Shown piece by piece: positions 53,901 to 62,240 of a stretch of 64,000 bases of DNA. A program made the translations under genes and the position numbers. How positions within the stretch are numbered: position 1 is the first letter of the stretch; each line of letters begins with the position of its first letter. This DNA comes from Flavobacterium sp. IB48 (lineage in GTDB: Bacteria > Bacteroidota > Bacteroidia > Flavobacteriales > Flavobacteriaceae), in the NCBI RefSeq assembly GCF_016405855.1, contig NZ_JAEFCA010000001.1, positions 1,234,273-1,298,272 on the forward strand. Direction: 5' to 3'. A model generated the notes under the pieces. That model did not search any database and was not told the origin of the DNA. It worked only from the letters and a program-made list of their open reading frames with translations.

Positions 53901-56900
53901 GGAGCTACATCAGCTGCCATGGGCGGATCAATTGGTGGCGGAGCTACAGGCGGTACTTGGAGTGGCGGATCAGGAACTTGGAATAATGCTACGAGTCCTT
54001 CAGGTGCAACATATACTGCTGGCGCATCAGAATCAGGAAATATTACATTAACACTGACGGCTACCGGAGTTTCATGTAGCCCTGCAATAGTTACCAAAAC
54101 AATCACAGTAAACCCAAAACCAACAGTAGCCAATGCGGGGGCTGATCAATATGGCAATGGAGCATTTACGTTAGCAGCCAATGTACCTACAGCTGGTACA
54201 GGTACATGGAGTATAGCGAGTGGTCCAAGTACAGCTCTAACTCAGTTTAGTAATGTTAATGCTGCTAACGCTACATTTACTCCTCTTGGAGCAGGAGTAT
54301 ATACATTAAATTGGACAATAACTACTGCTAGTTGTGGTTCATCTACAGATGATGTAGTTCTTTCAAATTGTGTAGGTAATTTAATTCAAAACGGAGATTT
54401 TAGTAATGGTACAAATAATTGGTCAAAAGCTACTACGAAAGGAACGAAGGTTGAAGTTTTAAAAGAAAATGTCTATTTTCCAAACGGCAATAGTGAAAAT
54501 TATACTGCAGAATTAGATGTAGAAGCATCATTAGGACAAACGGTATCAGTTATTCCTAACGTTCCTTATACTTTAAGTTTTATTTACGCTCGTAGACCGG
54601 GATCTTCTCCTACTGTTGCGGTTGATGTCAAAATAATTGACGGATCAAGTACAATAACAAGAAATTATACAACTAGTGATACAACTAATAGTTCTGTTTT
54701 TCAGACTATTGAATTTACACCATCAACTTCTTCTATTTGGATTGAATTTTACAACTCACTTGAAACTACTACACTTGGTTCTATTGTAGACAACATTGTT
54801 TTACTTCCTACTTCTCAAGTGAACCCTGTAGCGACAACAACACCTAAAGGAAAATTTAAAACTGTAGATGCTTGTAATGGTGCAAGTGTTCAGTTAGATG
54901 TTGAAAATGTCCCTGCTTCAGGCGTATCATACTCTTGGACAACTACATCGACAGGGGTGACCTTTTCGCAAACTGATATAAAAAATCCTAAAATAACGGT
55001 TACAGGAACAGGAATTAAGAACGCGACAGTTGTTGTAACTACTGCAGGAGGTTGTTCTTCTGTTTCTTCTACTACTTATGTTAATGTATTGGCTTTACCA
55101 GTAGCAGGCTTAGTGAGCAATGACGCAGATAATACTTTTTGTGAAGGAACATCAGTGACTTTTACTGCATCAGGTGGAACGAGTTATGCATTTAAAGTTG
55201 GTTCTACTACAGTTCAATCGGGAGCTAGTGACACTTATACAACAACAGCTTTAACAAATGGACAGACTGTAACTGTAGATGTTACAAATGCATCAGGCTG
55301 TACATCAACTAGTGCAGGAATTACTAATACTGTAACCCCAAACAATACCATAACACTAACTTCAGCTGCAGGAACAGACTCACAGACCGTATGTGCTAAT
55401 ACAGCAATTACAAATATTACGTACTCTACTAATGGAGCGACAGGAGTAAATTTTGGAATCCTTCCTGCTGGAATTTCAGGAATCTGGGCAGGAAATGTTG
55501 CAACAATAAGCGGAACTCCAACAGTAAATTCTACAAATTCTTATAATTATACGATTACTTTAACTGGCGGTTGCGGAACTATTACTGCAACAGGAACTAT
55601 TAATGTAGATTCTTTGCCAGTAGGAGGAAGTATTGCAGGTGGTACGACAGTTTGTTCAGGTACAGGCGATACTGTATTAACATTAAGCGGTAATTCAGGA
55701 ATAGTTGCACATTGGGAATCTTCATTGGATAATTTCGCAACGGCAGGTACAGTTATAAATAATACGAGTACAACACTTACAGTTTCTAATTTGACAGCAA
55801 CTACATCTTACCGAGCTGTTATAACAAACGGTGTTTGTGCTTCTATTAATAGTGCTACTGCAACAATAACAGTAAAACCACTCCCAACAACCCCAACAAT
55901 TACAAAAAACAACAATGTATCTTGTGGTGGTTTCGGTATTATAACATTAACTGATTTACCAGCAAATTGGACAATTAATCAAACAGGATTAACTACTGGA
56001 TCAAGAAGTTTTTCTGGAACAGATTCTTCTGTACCTATCCAAAATCTAACAATAGATACATATAGTTTTACAGTTAAAGATAATACTACAGGTTGTACCT
56101 CAAACGCTGCAACGGTTGTCATAACAGACGAAAGTTCTATTACAGAATGGACAGATTCAGGATGGAGTAATGGTGAACCCGATGGAAGCAAAAGTGTTGT
56201 AATTAAATCTGTAGCAGTAGATCAACCTTTTAAAAGCAATAAACCAAATGTAGTGGCATGTTCTTTAATTATTGATGTTCCAACTACAGGACCAGATGTA
56301 GAAATCCCGTCTAATGTTACTTTAAGAATTACAAACATTGTAAAAAGTAATGGAAAATTGGTGTTTAAAAGTGGTTCTAGTTTAGTACAAAAGGATAATG
56401 TCCAAAATGATGGTGATATCGTTTATATTAGAGCAACCGACGTACGCCGTTTTGATCTAACTTATTGGTCAAGTCCAATTAAATCAACAAAACCAGAAGG
56501 TTTTAGAATGCAAGACTTGTCACCGACTACCTATTTCGATAAATTTTTATACTGGTCTTCTGAGTATAAATGGGCAACTAATTTGTATGGAACATTGCCA
56601 ATGGAAGTAGGAAAAGGATACAGCATTCGAGGACCTCAAGAATTTGATAATGTTGATGGAGGTACCTTTGAAGGAAAATTTATTGGAGTTCCAAATAACG
56701 GTAATATAGACGTAACAGGTGTAGCTGTAGATAAATACTTTTTCTTAGGAAATCCTTATCCATCACCGATAGATGTAGAGAAATTGTGGGATGCTAATCC
56801 TGATGTTCTGGGCCCGCTTTATTTCTGGATACATGCCTTACTTCCGCAGAAAGCTCCTGGAGACAATACCGCTCGTTACAGTAGTAATGATTATATAATT

Positions 56901-57773
56901 TGTACGGCTGCTGGAAGTACAGATATTAATGGAGAAACAGCACCTAAATCATTTGATGGATTTATTGCCGCAGGTCAGGGATTTTTTGCTAAACCAAAAA
57001 CGACAGTAATACATTTTAATAATGATATGCGTGAAGGAGCAACAGAAAATACTAATTTCTTTAAAACAGCTAAAAGTGCTAGTATTGAAAGAAATCGTAT
57101 TTGGCTGAACATTAGAAATACTGAAGGTGCCTTCAAACAAATATTAGTAGGTTATATTCAAGGTGCTACTAATTCCGTAGATTTTAATTATGATGCTGCA
57201 ACGCTTGGAGCTAATTCATTTATCGACTTTTATAGTATAAACGAAACAAAGAAATTAACCATTCAAGGACGTGCTTTACCGTTTGACGATACAGATGTTG
57301 TTCCGTTGGGTTATAAAAGTACTATAGATAGTGATTTTACTATAGCAATAGATCATGCTGATGGATTCTTTGATAAACAAGAGGTTTATTTAGAAGATAA
57401 AACTACAGGGAAAATAATCAATTTACGAAATGAGAATTATACGTTCTCTACATTAGCCGGAACTTTTGCAGATCGTTTTGTTCTTCGTTATACCAATAAA
57501 ACATTAGGTACTGGTGATTTTGAAAATATTGAAGATAGCGTCTTAATTTCAGTGAAAAATAAAGTAGTAAGTATTACTTCTTCTAAAGAAACAATTAAAG
57601 ACGTAAATATTTTCAATGTTGGAGCTCAGTTAATGTATAGTAAAAACAAAGTAAATTCGTCAGAATTACAAATTAATAATTTGCATTCTAGCGATCAGGT
57701 TTTATTAGTTAAAGTAACTTTAGAAAACGGTTCTACAGTTTCTAAAAAAGTTGTTTTTTCTAATTTACCATAA
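50973..57773 (+). CDS. Giant T9SS cargo protein B: GEVED, lectin-like and Ig-like ectodomain, shared C-terminal module
   Basis: 2266 residues. It has a long signal sequence (about 45 residues, ending SANQLLAQ) and then a repeat-rich beta region. A GEVED-type domain lies at about 453-554 (AFFDWNGDGDFADSGEGPYK; TGQIQDYNITI). A legume-lectin-like domain (about 616-823, GGSGADGISLSYASNI and IVLQLDTYDNEG) is followed by Ig/PKD-like repeats (about 867-1120 and 1290-1700). A carbohydrate-binding-like domain lies at about 1136-1278 (LIQNGDFSNGTNNWS). From about 1725 to the end is the module shared with proteins A and C (VRRFDLTYWSSPI, KWATNLYGTLPMEVGKGY), ending KVTLENGSTVSKKVVFSNLP, a T9SS-type tail. 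Likely an adhesin or glycan-binding surface protein. It has its own TTG/TATTTTTG promoter and a terminator. Confidence 0.88.
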   Translation: MMRKLLYSFLFFISPKILSKKSSISSLGLLCVGMFFVVSANQLLAQSGTVTSNNSGNWNVAATWVANDIGRTGTVTTNNTSNIVNGNGTSFLTELTVGSVIARSNGAAIGTVASITSNTVLTLTSNAVNSMTNRAYETTSGPPSPIDNVVIANNHIVNVNGGYTCAGINIGSVNGFTATLNFSSSLSQLTVNGAFTLGGSGTKYGKLDMTNGGTLITNSIGLGNTSSSNSFNSGSGTVQLKTNNTLPTNIFSTFNNLTVSSGTTTLGTALTINGNLSITGGGLTSGANNLTITGNFTNAGTFNPGTATVSLNGNNNNQSFNVSNFNNLTLAGSGTKYFTGTTTVAGALVINSGVKADLGTTTHTANTLTLNSSQVAPSSWGSSSSAAQNKNDTYFANSGIINVSSSTCTTFSSVTAITNVLFGSINNPTSPSSTAPYIYYSNVAAASVSKGQYYELTVRGYTNGNVNNYYTAFFDWNGDGDFADSGEGPYKIGTINNSTGADGKATSIYLQIPTSAASGSTKMRVMSRRTTDYNTDSCAISGSTGQIQDYNITILDACVGNAPGNTLSTASSVCPNAPFTLSLQNTMADGTSYVWQTSPNGNAPWTSATATPTTFFSSTFSTDQAANTNVGDISLYGSDTSITGGVLYLTTLNTGYTGGFVIQKTPGLNINTFSASFDYKIYGGSGADGISLSYASNIANNGGGGENGEGSGIVLQLDTYDNEGVQTGSRVRITYNGSSIFNSAINAPFNLRTSSTTSNNVVMSVNDKGYLTLTIAGTVVVSNLALPAAYLSSDKSNWKFKFSGRTGASNDYHVIDNVNIYYLDTANSKSTFTTTQTVKTYYRVAATCGGTTVYSAPVMVDVTSATISSMTYNACTGTAFTVTPENGTNGTIPDNTTYTWTAPSVSAVGLTGGAANTVASATITGTLTNATSTAQTATYTVTPITGGCTGVPFTLTVTVNPKPTANVGAAVAAICQGATSAAMGGSIGGGATGGTWSGGSGTWNNATSPSGATYTAGASESGNITLTLTATGVSCSPAIVTKTITVNPKPTVANAGADQYGNGAFTLAANVPTAGTGTWSIASGPSTALTQFSNVNAANATFTPLGAGVYTLNWTITTASCGSSTDDVVLSNCVGNLIQNGDFSNGTNNWSKATTKGTKVEVLKENVYFPNGNSENYTAELDVEASLGQTVSVIPNVPYTLSFIYARRPGSSPTVAVDVKIIDGSSTITRNYTTSDTTNSSVFQTIEFTPSTSSIWIEFYNSLETTTLGSIVDNIVLLPTSQVNPVATTTPKGKFKTVDACNGASVQLDVENVPASGVSYSWTTTSTGVTFSQTDIKNPKITVTGTGIKNATVVVTTAGGCSSVSSTTYVNVLALPVAGLVSNDADNTFCEGTSVTFTASGGTSYAFKVGSTTVQSGASDTYTTTALTNGQTVTVDVTNASGCTSTSAGITNTVTPNNTITLTSAAGTDSQTVCANTAITNITYSTNGATGVNFGILPAGISGIWAGNVATISGTPTVNSTNSYNYTITLTGGCGTITATGTINVDSLPVGGSIAGGTTVCSGTGDTVLTLSGNSGIVAHWESSLDNFATAGTVINNTSTTLTVSNLTATTSYRAVITNGVCASINSATATITVKPLPTTPTITKNNNVSCGGFGIITLTDLPANWTINQTGLTTGSRSFSGTDSSVPIQNLTIDTYSFTVKDNTTGCTSNAATVVITDESSITEWTDSGWSNGEPDGSKSVVIKSVAVDQPFKSNKPNVVACSLIIDVPTTGPDVEIPSNVTLRITNIVKSNGKLVFKSGSSLVQKDNVQNDGDIVYIRATDVRRFDLTYWSSPIKSTKPEGFRMQDLSPTTYFDKFLYWSSEYKWATNLYGTLPMEVGKGYSIRGPQEFDNVDGGTFEGKFIGVPNNGNIDVTGVAVDKYFFLGNPYPSPIDVEKLWDANPDVLGPLYFWIHALLPQKAPGDNTARYSSNDYIICTAAGSTDINGETAPKSFDGFIAAGQGFFAKPKTTVIHFNNDMREGATENTNFFKTAKSASIERNRIWLNIRNTEGAFKQILVGYIQGATNSVDFNYDAATLGANSFIDFYSINETKKLTIQGRALPFDDTDVVPLGYKSTIDSDFTIAIDHADGFFDKQEVYLEDKTTGKIINLRNENYTFSTLAGTFADRFVLRYTNKTLGTGDFENIEDSVLISVKNKVVSITSSKETIKDVNIFNVGAQLMYSKNKVNSSELQINNLHSSDQVLLVKVTLENGSTVSKKVVFSNLP

Positions 57774-57790
57774 AAAAATAATACTTCATC

Positions 57791-57826
57791 AAAGCCCATT
57801 TCTTCTCTAAGGAATGGGCTTTTTTT
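57791..57826 (+). terminator. Intrinsic terminator after giant gene B
   Basis: AAAGCCCATT (57791-57800) pairs with AATGGGCTTT (57813-57822) around a 12-nt loop, followed by T residues. Confidence 0.85.
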
Positions 57827-57920
57827 AATAAAATATCCCTAAATCTAGGTATTGTATTTTTAATAACCGCTTTATAATTTTAGCTTAATTCTTACAAATA
57901 TTAACTTCAATTATATAGTC

Positions 57921-60900
57921 TTGATTAAAAATATATTTTATTTACTAATCATAATTTCAATATCACTTCGTACGGTTTCTGCTCAGCAAGGAAAAATTGA
58001 CAACTCTTTTAACATTCTTGATGATGGACAAAATGGTGATGGGTTTGATAGTACTGTTCGAACTCTTCTCATGCAAAAGGATGGAACTTTACTTGTTGGT
58101 GGCGATTTTTTGCGATTGAACGGAACAGCTGTTTCTTACCTCACCCGTTTAAATACAGATGGATCCATAGACGAAAGTTTCAATACGGGAACGGGTTTTA
58201 ATGGTAAAATCTATTCTTCTTGTTTACAATCAGATGGAAAAATTATAATTGGAGGAAACTTTACAAGCTATAACGGAATTAGTGCAGGAAGAATAATCCG
58301 TTTGAATCAAGATGGTTCTTATGATCCTACTTTTAATACAACAATTGGAGCAACTTCAGGAATTGTCTATGATATTGCCTTACAGTCTGACGGGAAAATA
58401 ATTATTGTAGGCAGTTTTACCAACTATAATAGTAGTAAGATAAACAGGGTTGCACGCTTGCTGCCAAATGGATCGCTAGATTCTACATTTCTTATTGGTT
58501 CGGGATCTTTATTAAATGTTACACAAGTAAAAATTTTAGCAGACGAGAAAATACTTCTAACCGGTAATTTCACCATATTTAATACTATTTCAGCTAATCG
58601 TATTATTAGACTCAATGCTAATGGGACTTTTGATTCTAGTTTTAATTGTGGAGCAGGATTTGACAATGATGTTAATACCATTGCTTTGCAACCTGATGGT
58701 AAAATAGTTTTAGGAGGAAATTTTACTTCTTTTAATAATATTACCGCTAATAGGATCATCCGTTTGAATGAAGACGGAATTAGAGATGAAAGTTTCGTAA
58801 GTGGTTCTGGTTTTAGTAAAGAAGCAGTTGAAACAATCAAGATTAATAAGAATGGAGAAATAATGGTTGGAGGTTCCTTTACGGGATTTTACAATACCAA
58901 CGAAGTGGTGAGACTAATTTTATTAGAACCCGATGGAAGCATAAAACCTAATTTTGATATCGGTTCTGGGCCAGCAACAGCTTCAGTATTCGCTTTAGAA
59001 TTTGATGAAGAGGGGGCTTGGTTTGTCGGTGGTTCTTTCAGTGTTTTTAATGGTCTAAATCAAGGAAGATTAGTAAAAATCAGTAACGAAGGAGAACATG
59101 ATATTTCATACTTGGCTTCAGGTATTGGTTTTGACAATTCTGTTTTTAGCATTTTGCCTCTTCCAAATAGAAAAACTATAATTGGCGGAAATTTCAAAAA
59201 GTTCAATGGAAATGTTGCTTCAAAAATTACTTGTTTATTAGAAAATGGCACAACCGATCTTACTTTTAACGCCACGAATTCAGGAAGTAATAATGCAGTA
59301 AAAGCTACCATATTGCAATTAGATGGAAAGATAATTTTAGGTGGTAATTTTACAAAATACAATGACTTTACGAATAATCGTATTGTTAGAATATTTCCAA
59401 ATGGAGATATCGATAACTCATTTAATAGTGGAGATGGATTTAATGGACAGGTTAGTGCATTGGCCATTCAATCCGATCAAAAAATAATTGCTGTAGGAAC
59501 ATTTACAAAATATAATGGATCTGCAGTCAATGCTAGTAGAATTGTCCGAATTCTTCCAAACGGAGCAAGAGATCCTGATTTTAATATTGGTTTAGGCGCA
59601 GACTCTTTCATAGAAAGTTTGGTTTTGCAAAAAGACGGGAAAATACTTCTAGGAGGTCGTTTTAAAACTTTCAATAATATACCCTTTGCAGGTTTAGTAA
59701 GATTAAATCAAGATGGAAGTATTGACGAGAGCTTTAATATAGGAGTTGGTTTTGATAAATATGTTTTTGCAATTGCACTTCAATCCAATCAGAAGATTAT
59801 TGTAGGTGGTTCTTTTTTGACTTTTAATGAGGTTTCACAAAAGCGTATTGTTCGGTTAAACAACGATGGAAGTCTTGATGATACCTTCGATTCAGGTAGT
59901 GGCTTCAATAAAGGAGATGTTCGTGCTATTTTAGTGCAGCCAGATGATAGAATTTGGGTAGGAGGAACTTTTTCTGGAACATATAATGCCATTTCTTCTT
60001 CTAGATTGATTCGATTATCATCTTCAGGAATCTTTGATAATTCTTTCATAGCACCGCTAAATAATGCGTTGTATGCGATGAATTTTAATGAAGATTATAA
60101 ATTGATAATTGGAGGAAATTTTAACTCCGTTTCTGGCAAGTCAAAACATAGAATAGCTCGTTTAAAATTTTGCATTAATACAACAACTTGGAATGGAACT
60201 TCATGGTCAAACGGTTTTCCTTCTGCAGGAAAAGAGGTGTATTTTAAAGAAAATTTTCCAAATTTGACTACTACTAATATTTGCGGGTGTAATATAGAGG
60301 AAGGAAAAACGGTTACTTTGCTTGAGAATAACACATTAGTGATTGAGTTCGCCTATACTGGCAAAGGAATATTGGTTGTAGAAAATGCCGCCAGTTTATA
60401 TCAAGATGACGATGATATAGTAAATACTGGAATTGTTCATGTAAAAAGAAAAACAAAACCCGTAATCCGATTCGATCTTACTTATTGGTCTTCGCCAGTA
60501 GCAGATATGAAATTATGTGATTTTTCGCCAGAAACATATTTTGATAAATATTTATGGTTTGATCCAATCTTAGGATGGAAAACAAATCTTTACGGAACAT
60601 TCACTATGGATCCAGGGCATGGATACAGTGTCAGAGCACCTCAAAGTTTTTCTAATAGCGAGCGAGGAATATTGGAAGGTGTTTTTAAAGGAATTCCAAA
60701 TAATGGTAAATTAAAAGTTGAATTTATTGCGCCAGAGCGATATTATTTCGTTGGTAATCCATACCCTTGTGCAATAAATGCAGATGATTTCTTAAGGAGT
60801 AATGCTCCAAAAACAAAAGGAACGTTATATTTCTGGACACATAATACGCCACCCAGAATAACTATACCAGGAACTAACACCGCTCGTTATAGCAATGATG

Positions 60901-61796
60901 ATTATGCAGTTTATAATTTACTAGGCGGAGTTGGTACAAGTTCAGCTTTAAATTCCGGAATAAGTAATGATGCGCCAGATGGTCTTATCGCTTCTGGGCA
61001 AGGTTTTTTTGTGAAAAGCAATCAGACTGGTTATTTAGAATTTAATAATAGCATGAGAGTCAGAGATAGAAATACTTCTTTTTTTCGACCAGCTCCAAAT
61101 TCAGAAGTAAAATCGATTAACGAAAAGTATCGATTTTGGCTAAACATTAGAAATAATGGAAATGAATTTAAACAGATCTTATTAGGCTACGCGACAGAAG
61201 CTTCAAATTCTTTTGATTTAATGTATGATGCAGAATATTTGAGTTCAGGAACGGCAGTAGATTTTTATAGTATAATAGAAGATAAAAAGTTAGTGATTCA
61301 GGGGCGTGAATTGCCTTTTTCGGAGAATGATTCAATTTCTTTAGGATATAAAACGACTATTAATGATAGTTTTAAAGTAGAAATCGATCATCAAGATGAT
61401 TTTTTTAATGACAAACCTATTTTTTTAGTAGATAAAAATTTAAATCTGGTTCATAATCTTTCTGAAGGGCCTTATCAATTTACGTCTGAGGTCGGAACTT
61501 TCCATAATCGTTTTTCGATAATTTACAATGATAAAACTTTAGGGAATACAACTTTTAAAGATAATTCTAATGACGTATTAATATCTGCTAAAAATCACAT
61601 TATAAATATCGAATCTACCAAAGAAAATATAAGTGAGATTATAATATTTGATGTTTTGGGAAATCAAATCTTTAAAGAAGATAAACTTGAAACTAAAAAA
61701 ATCGCTGTTCAAAACTTGATCTCTTCTCATCAGGTTTTATTTGTAAAAGTCATTTTTGGAAATGGCAAATCCAATTCAAAAAAGGTAATTTTTTAA
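57921..61796 (+). CDS. Giant T9SS cargo protein C: delta-60 repeat protein with shared C-terminal module
   Basis: 1291 residues from the TTG start at 57921; the first ATG in frame is well inside. A signal peptide (about 1-22, ISLRTVSAQ) is followed by 14 delta-60 repeats of about 51 residues (about 40-750). Each has the pattern DGKIIIGGNFTSYNG, RIIRLNQDGS, then D-x-S/T-F-N. The number 14 would fit two seven-bladed propellers (inference). A W-x-G-x-S-W-S-N-G-x-P turn (about 756) leads to the module shared with A and B (VIRFDLTYWSSPVADM, YFDKYLWFDPILGWKTNLYG), and the end is VKVIFGNGKSNSKKVIF, a T9SS-type tail. Probably surface-displayed. The gene is single and starts about 95 nt after the terminator of B. 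Confidence 0.88.
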   Translation: MIKNIFYLLIIISISLRTVSAQQGKIDNSFNILDDGQNGDGFDSTVRTLLMQKDGTLLVGGDFLRLNGTAVSYLTRLNTDGSIDESFNTGTGFNGKIYSSCLQSDGKIIIGGNFTSYNGISAGRIIRLNQDGSYDPTFNTTIGATSGIVYDIALQSDGKIIIVGSFTNYNSSKINRVARLLPNGSLDSTFLIGSGSLLNVTQVKILADEKILLTGNFTIFNTISANRIIRLNANGTFDSSFNCGAGFDNDVNTIALQPDGKIVLGGNFTSFNNITANRIIRLNEDGIRDESFVSGSGFSKEAVETIKINKNGEIMVGGSFTGFYNTNEVVRLILLEPDGSIKPNFDIGSGPATASVFALEFDEEGAWFVGGSFSVFNGLNQGRLVKISNEGEHDISYLASGIGFDNSVFSILPLPNRKTIIGGNFKKFNGNVASKITCLLENGTTDLTFNATNSGSNNAVKATILQLDGKIILGGNFTKYNDFTNNRIVRIFPNGDIDNSFNSGDGFNGQVSALAIQSDQKIIAVGTFTKYNGSAVNASRIVRILPNGARDPDFNIGLGADSFIESLVLQKDGKILLGGRFKTFNNIPFAGLVRLNQDGSIDESFNIGVGFDKYVFAIALQSNQKIIVGGSFLTFNEVSQKRIVRLNNDGSLDDTFDSGSGFNKGDVRAILVQPDDRIWVGGTFSGTYNAISSSRLIRLSSSGIFDNSFIAPLNNALYAMNFNEDYKLIIGGNFNSVSGKSKHRIARLKFCINTTTWNGTSWSNGFPSAGKEVYFKENFPNLTTTNICGCNIEEGKTVTLLENNTLVIEFAYTGKGILVVENAASLYQDDDDIVNTGIVHVKRKTKPVIRFDLTYWSSPVADMKLCDFSPETYFDKYLWFDPILGWKTNLYGTFTMDPGHGYSVRAPQSFSNSERGILEGVFKGIPNNGKLKVEFIAPERYYFVGNPYPCAINADDFLRSNAPKTKGTLYFWTHNTPPRITIPGTNTARYSNDDYAVYNLLGGVGTSSALNSGISNDAPDGLIASGQGFFVKSNQTGYLEFNNSMRVRDRNTSFFRPAPNSEVKSINEKYRFWLNIRNNGNEFKQILLGYATEASNSFDLMYDAEYLSSGTAVDFYSIIEDKKLVIQGRELPFSENDSISLGYKTTINDSFKVEIDHQDDFFNDKPIFLVDKNLNLVHNLSEGPYQFTSEVGTFHNRFSIIYNDKTLGNTTFKDNSNDVLISAKNHIINIESTKENISEIIIFDVLGNQIFKEDKLETKKIAVQNLISSHQVLFVKVIFGNGKSNSKKVIF

Positions 61797-61988
61797 TAAT
61801 TGAAAAATTATTGGAACAAATCCTTTTTGCTGTCTCAATGCACTGATAATCAATAATGTAATATTTGCTATTTTATTTTTTAACAGTTTTTTCTTATTTT
61901 TTATAGTTTTTAGATTTTAGCTGTTAAAATTATGTGTTTAATACTACATTATGAATTTCAATGTAAATAAAATCGTACCTTGTAGTTG

Positions 61989-62025
61989 CTTTTAATCGAT
62001 TAAAAGCGTTTTTAATCGATTAAAA
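61989..62025. promoter_or_regulatory. Two tandem palindromes, possible repressor operators
   Basis: CTTTTAATCGATTAAAAG (61989-62006) and TTTTAATCGATTAAAA (62010-62025) are perfect palindromes. Their centres are 20 bp apart, close to two helical turns. The central CG and flanking A/T resemble LacI-family operators. They lie about 215-250 nt upstream of the last gene and could control it or respond to a nearby regulator. The 48-bp palindrome at 3760-3807 has the same core TTAATCGATTAA. Confidence 0.6.
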
Positions 62026-62064
62026 GTATTTCTATAAGCCTTTGTATTATAATTTTTTTCTTCG

Positions 62065-62094
62065 AAAAGGACAGTTATAAAAACTGTCTTTTTA
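62065..62094 (+). terminator. Terminator-like hairpin
   Basis: GACAGTT (62070-62076) pairs with AACTGTC (62082-62088), extended by AAAA/TTTT, with a T-run after. It may end readthrough from giant gene C. Confidence 0.6.
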
Positions 62095-62240
62095 TCTGCC
62101 TTAAGTTGATTGTAAAAATTGGAGGGTTTCTTTAATTCCATATTCTTGTTAAGCTGACTCCCAAACTTTAATCTTCCTGATTTTGCAATTTATCTTGTTT
62201 TGAGTTTGAATTTATTTTTCAATTACTAAAATGCCACAAG

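Larger units (their letters stand above)
61797..62240. other. 444-bp spacer before the last gene
   Basis: It holds two adjacent palindromes (61989-62006 and 62010-62025) and a terminator-like hairpin (62065-62094). No coding frame of note occurs, and a short ATG frame at 62231 ends within 25 codons. Confidence 0.7.

Noticed and set aside
53531..54133. Antisense frames opposite giant gene B
   Set aside because: They come from threonine- and valine-rich codon use on the coding strand, not from an independent gene.
58038..60170. Regular repeats considered as a CRISPR array
   Set aside because: The repeats are coding, about 153 nt long and translate to the delta-60 protein pattern. No 25-40-nt repeats with unique spacers were found anywhere in the window.
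58424..60334. Several antisense frames of 65-138 codons opposite the delta-60 repeat gene
   Set aside because: Repeated DNA on the coding strand generates repeated open antisense frames; their translations mirror the repeat and lack start signals.
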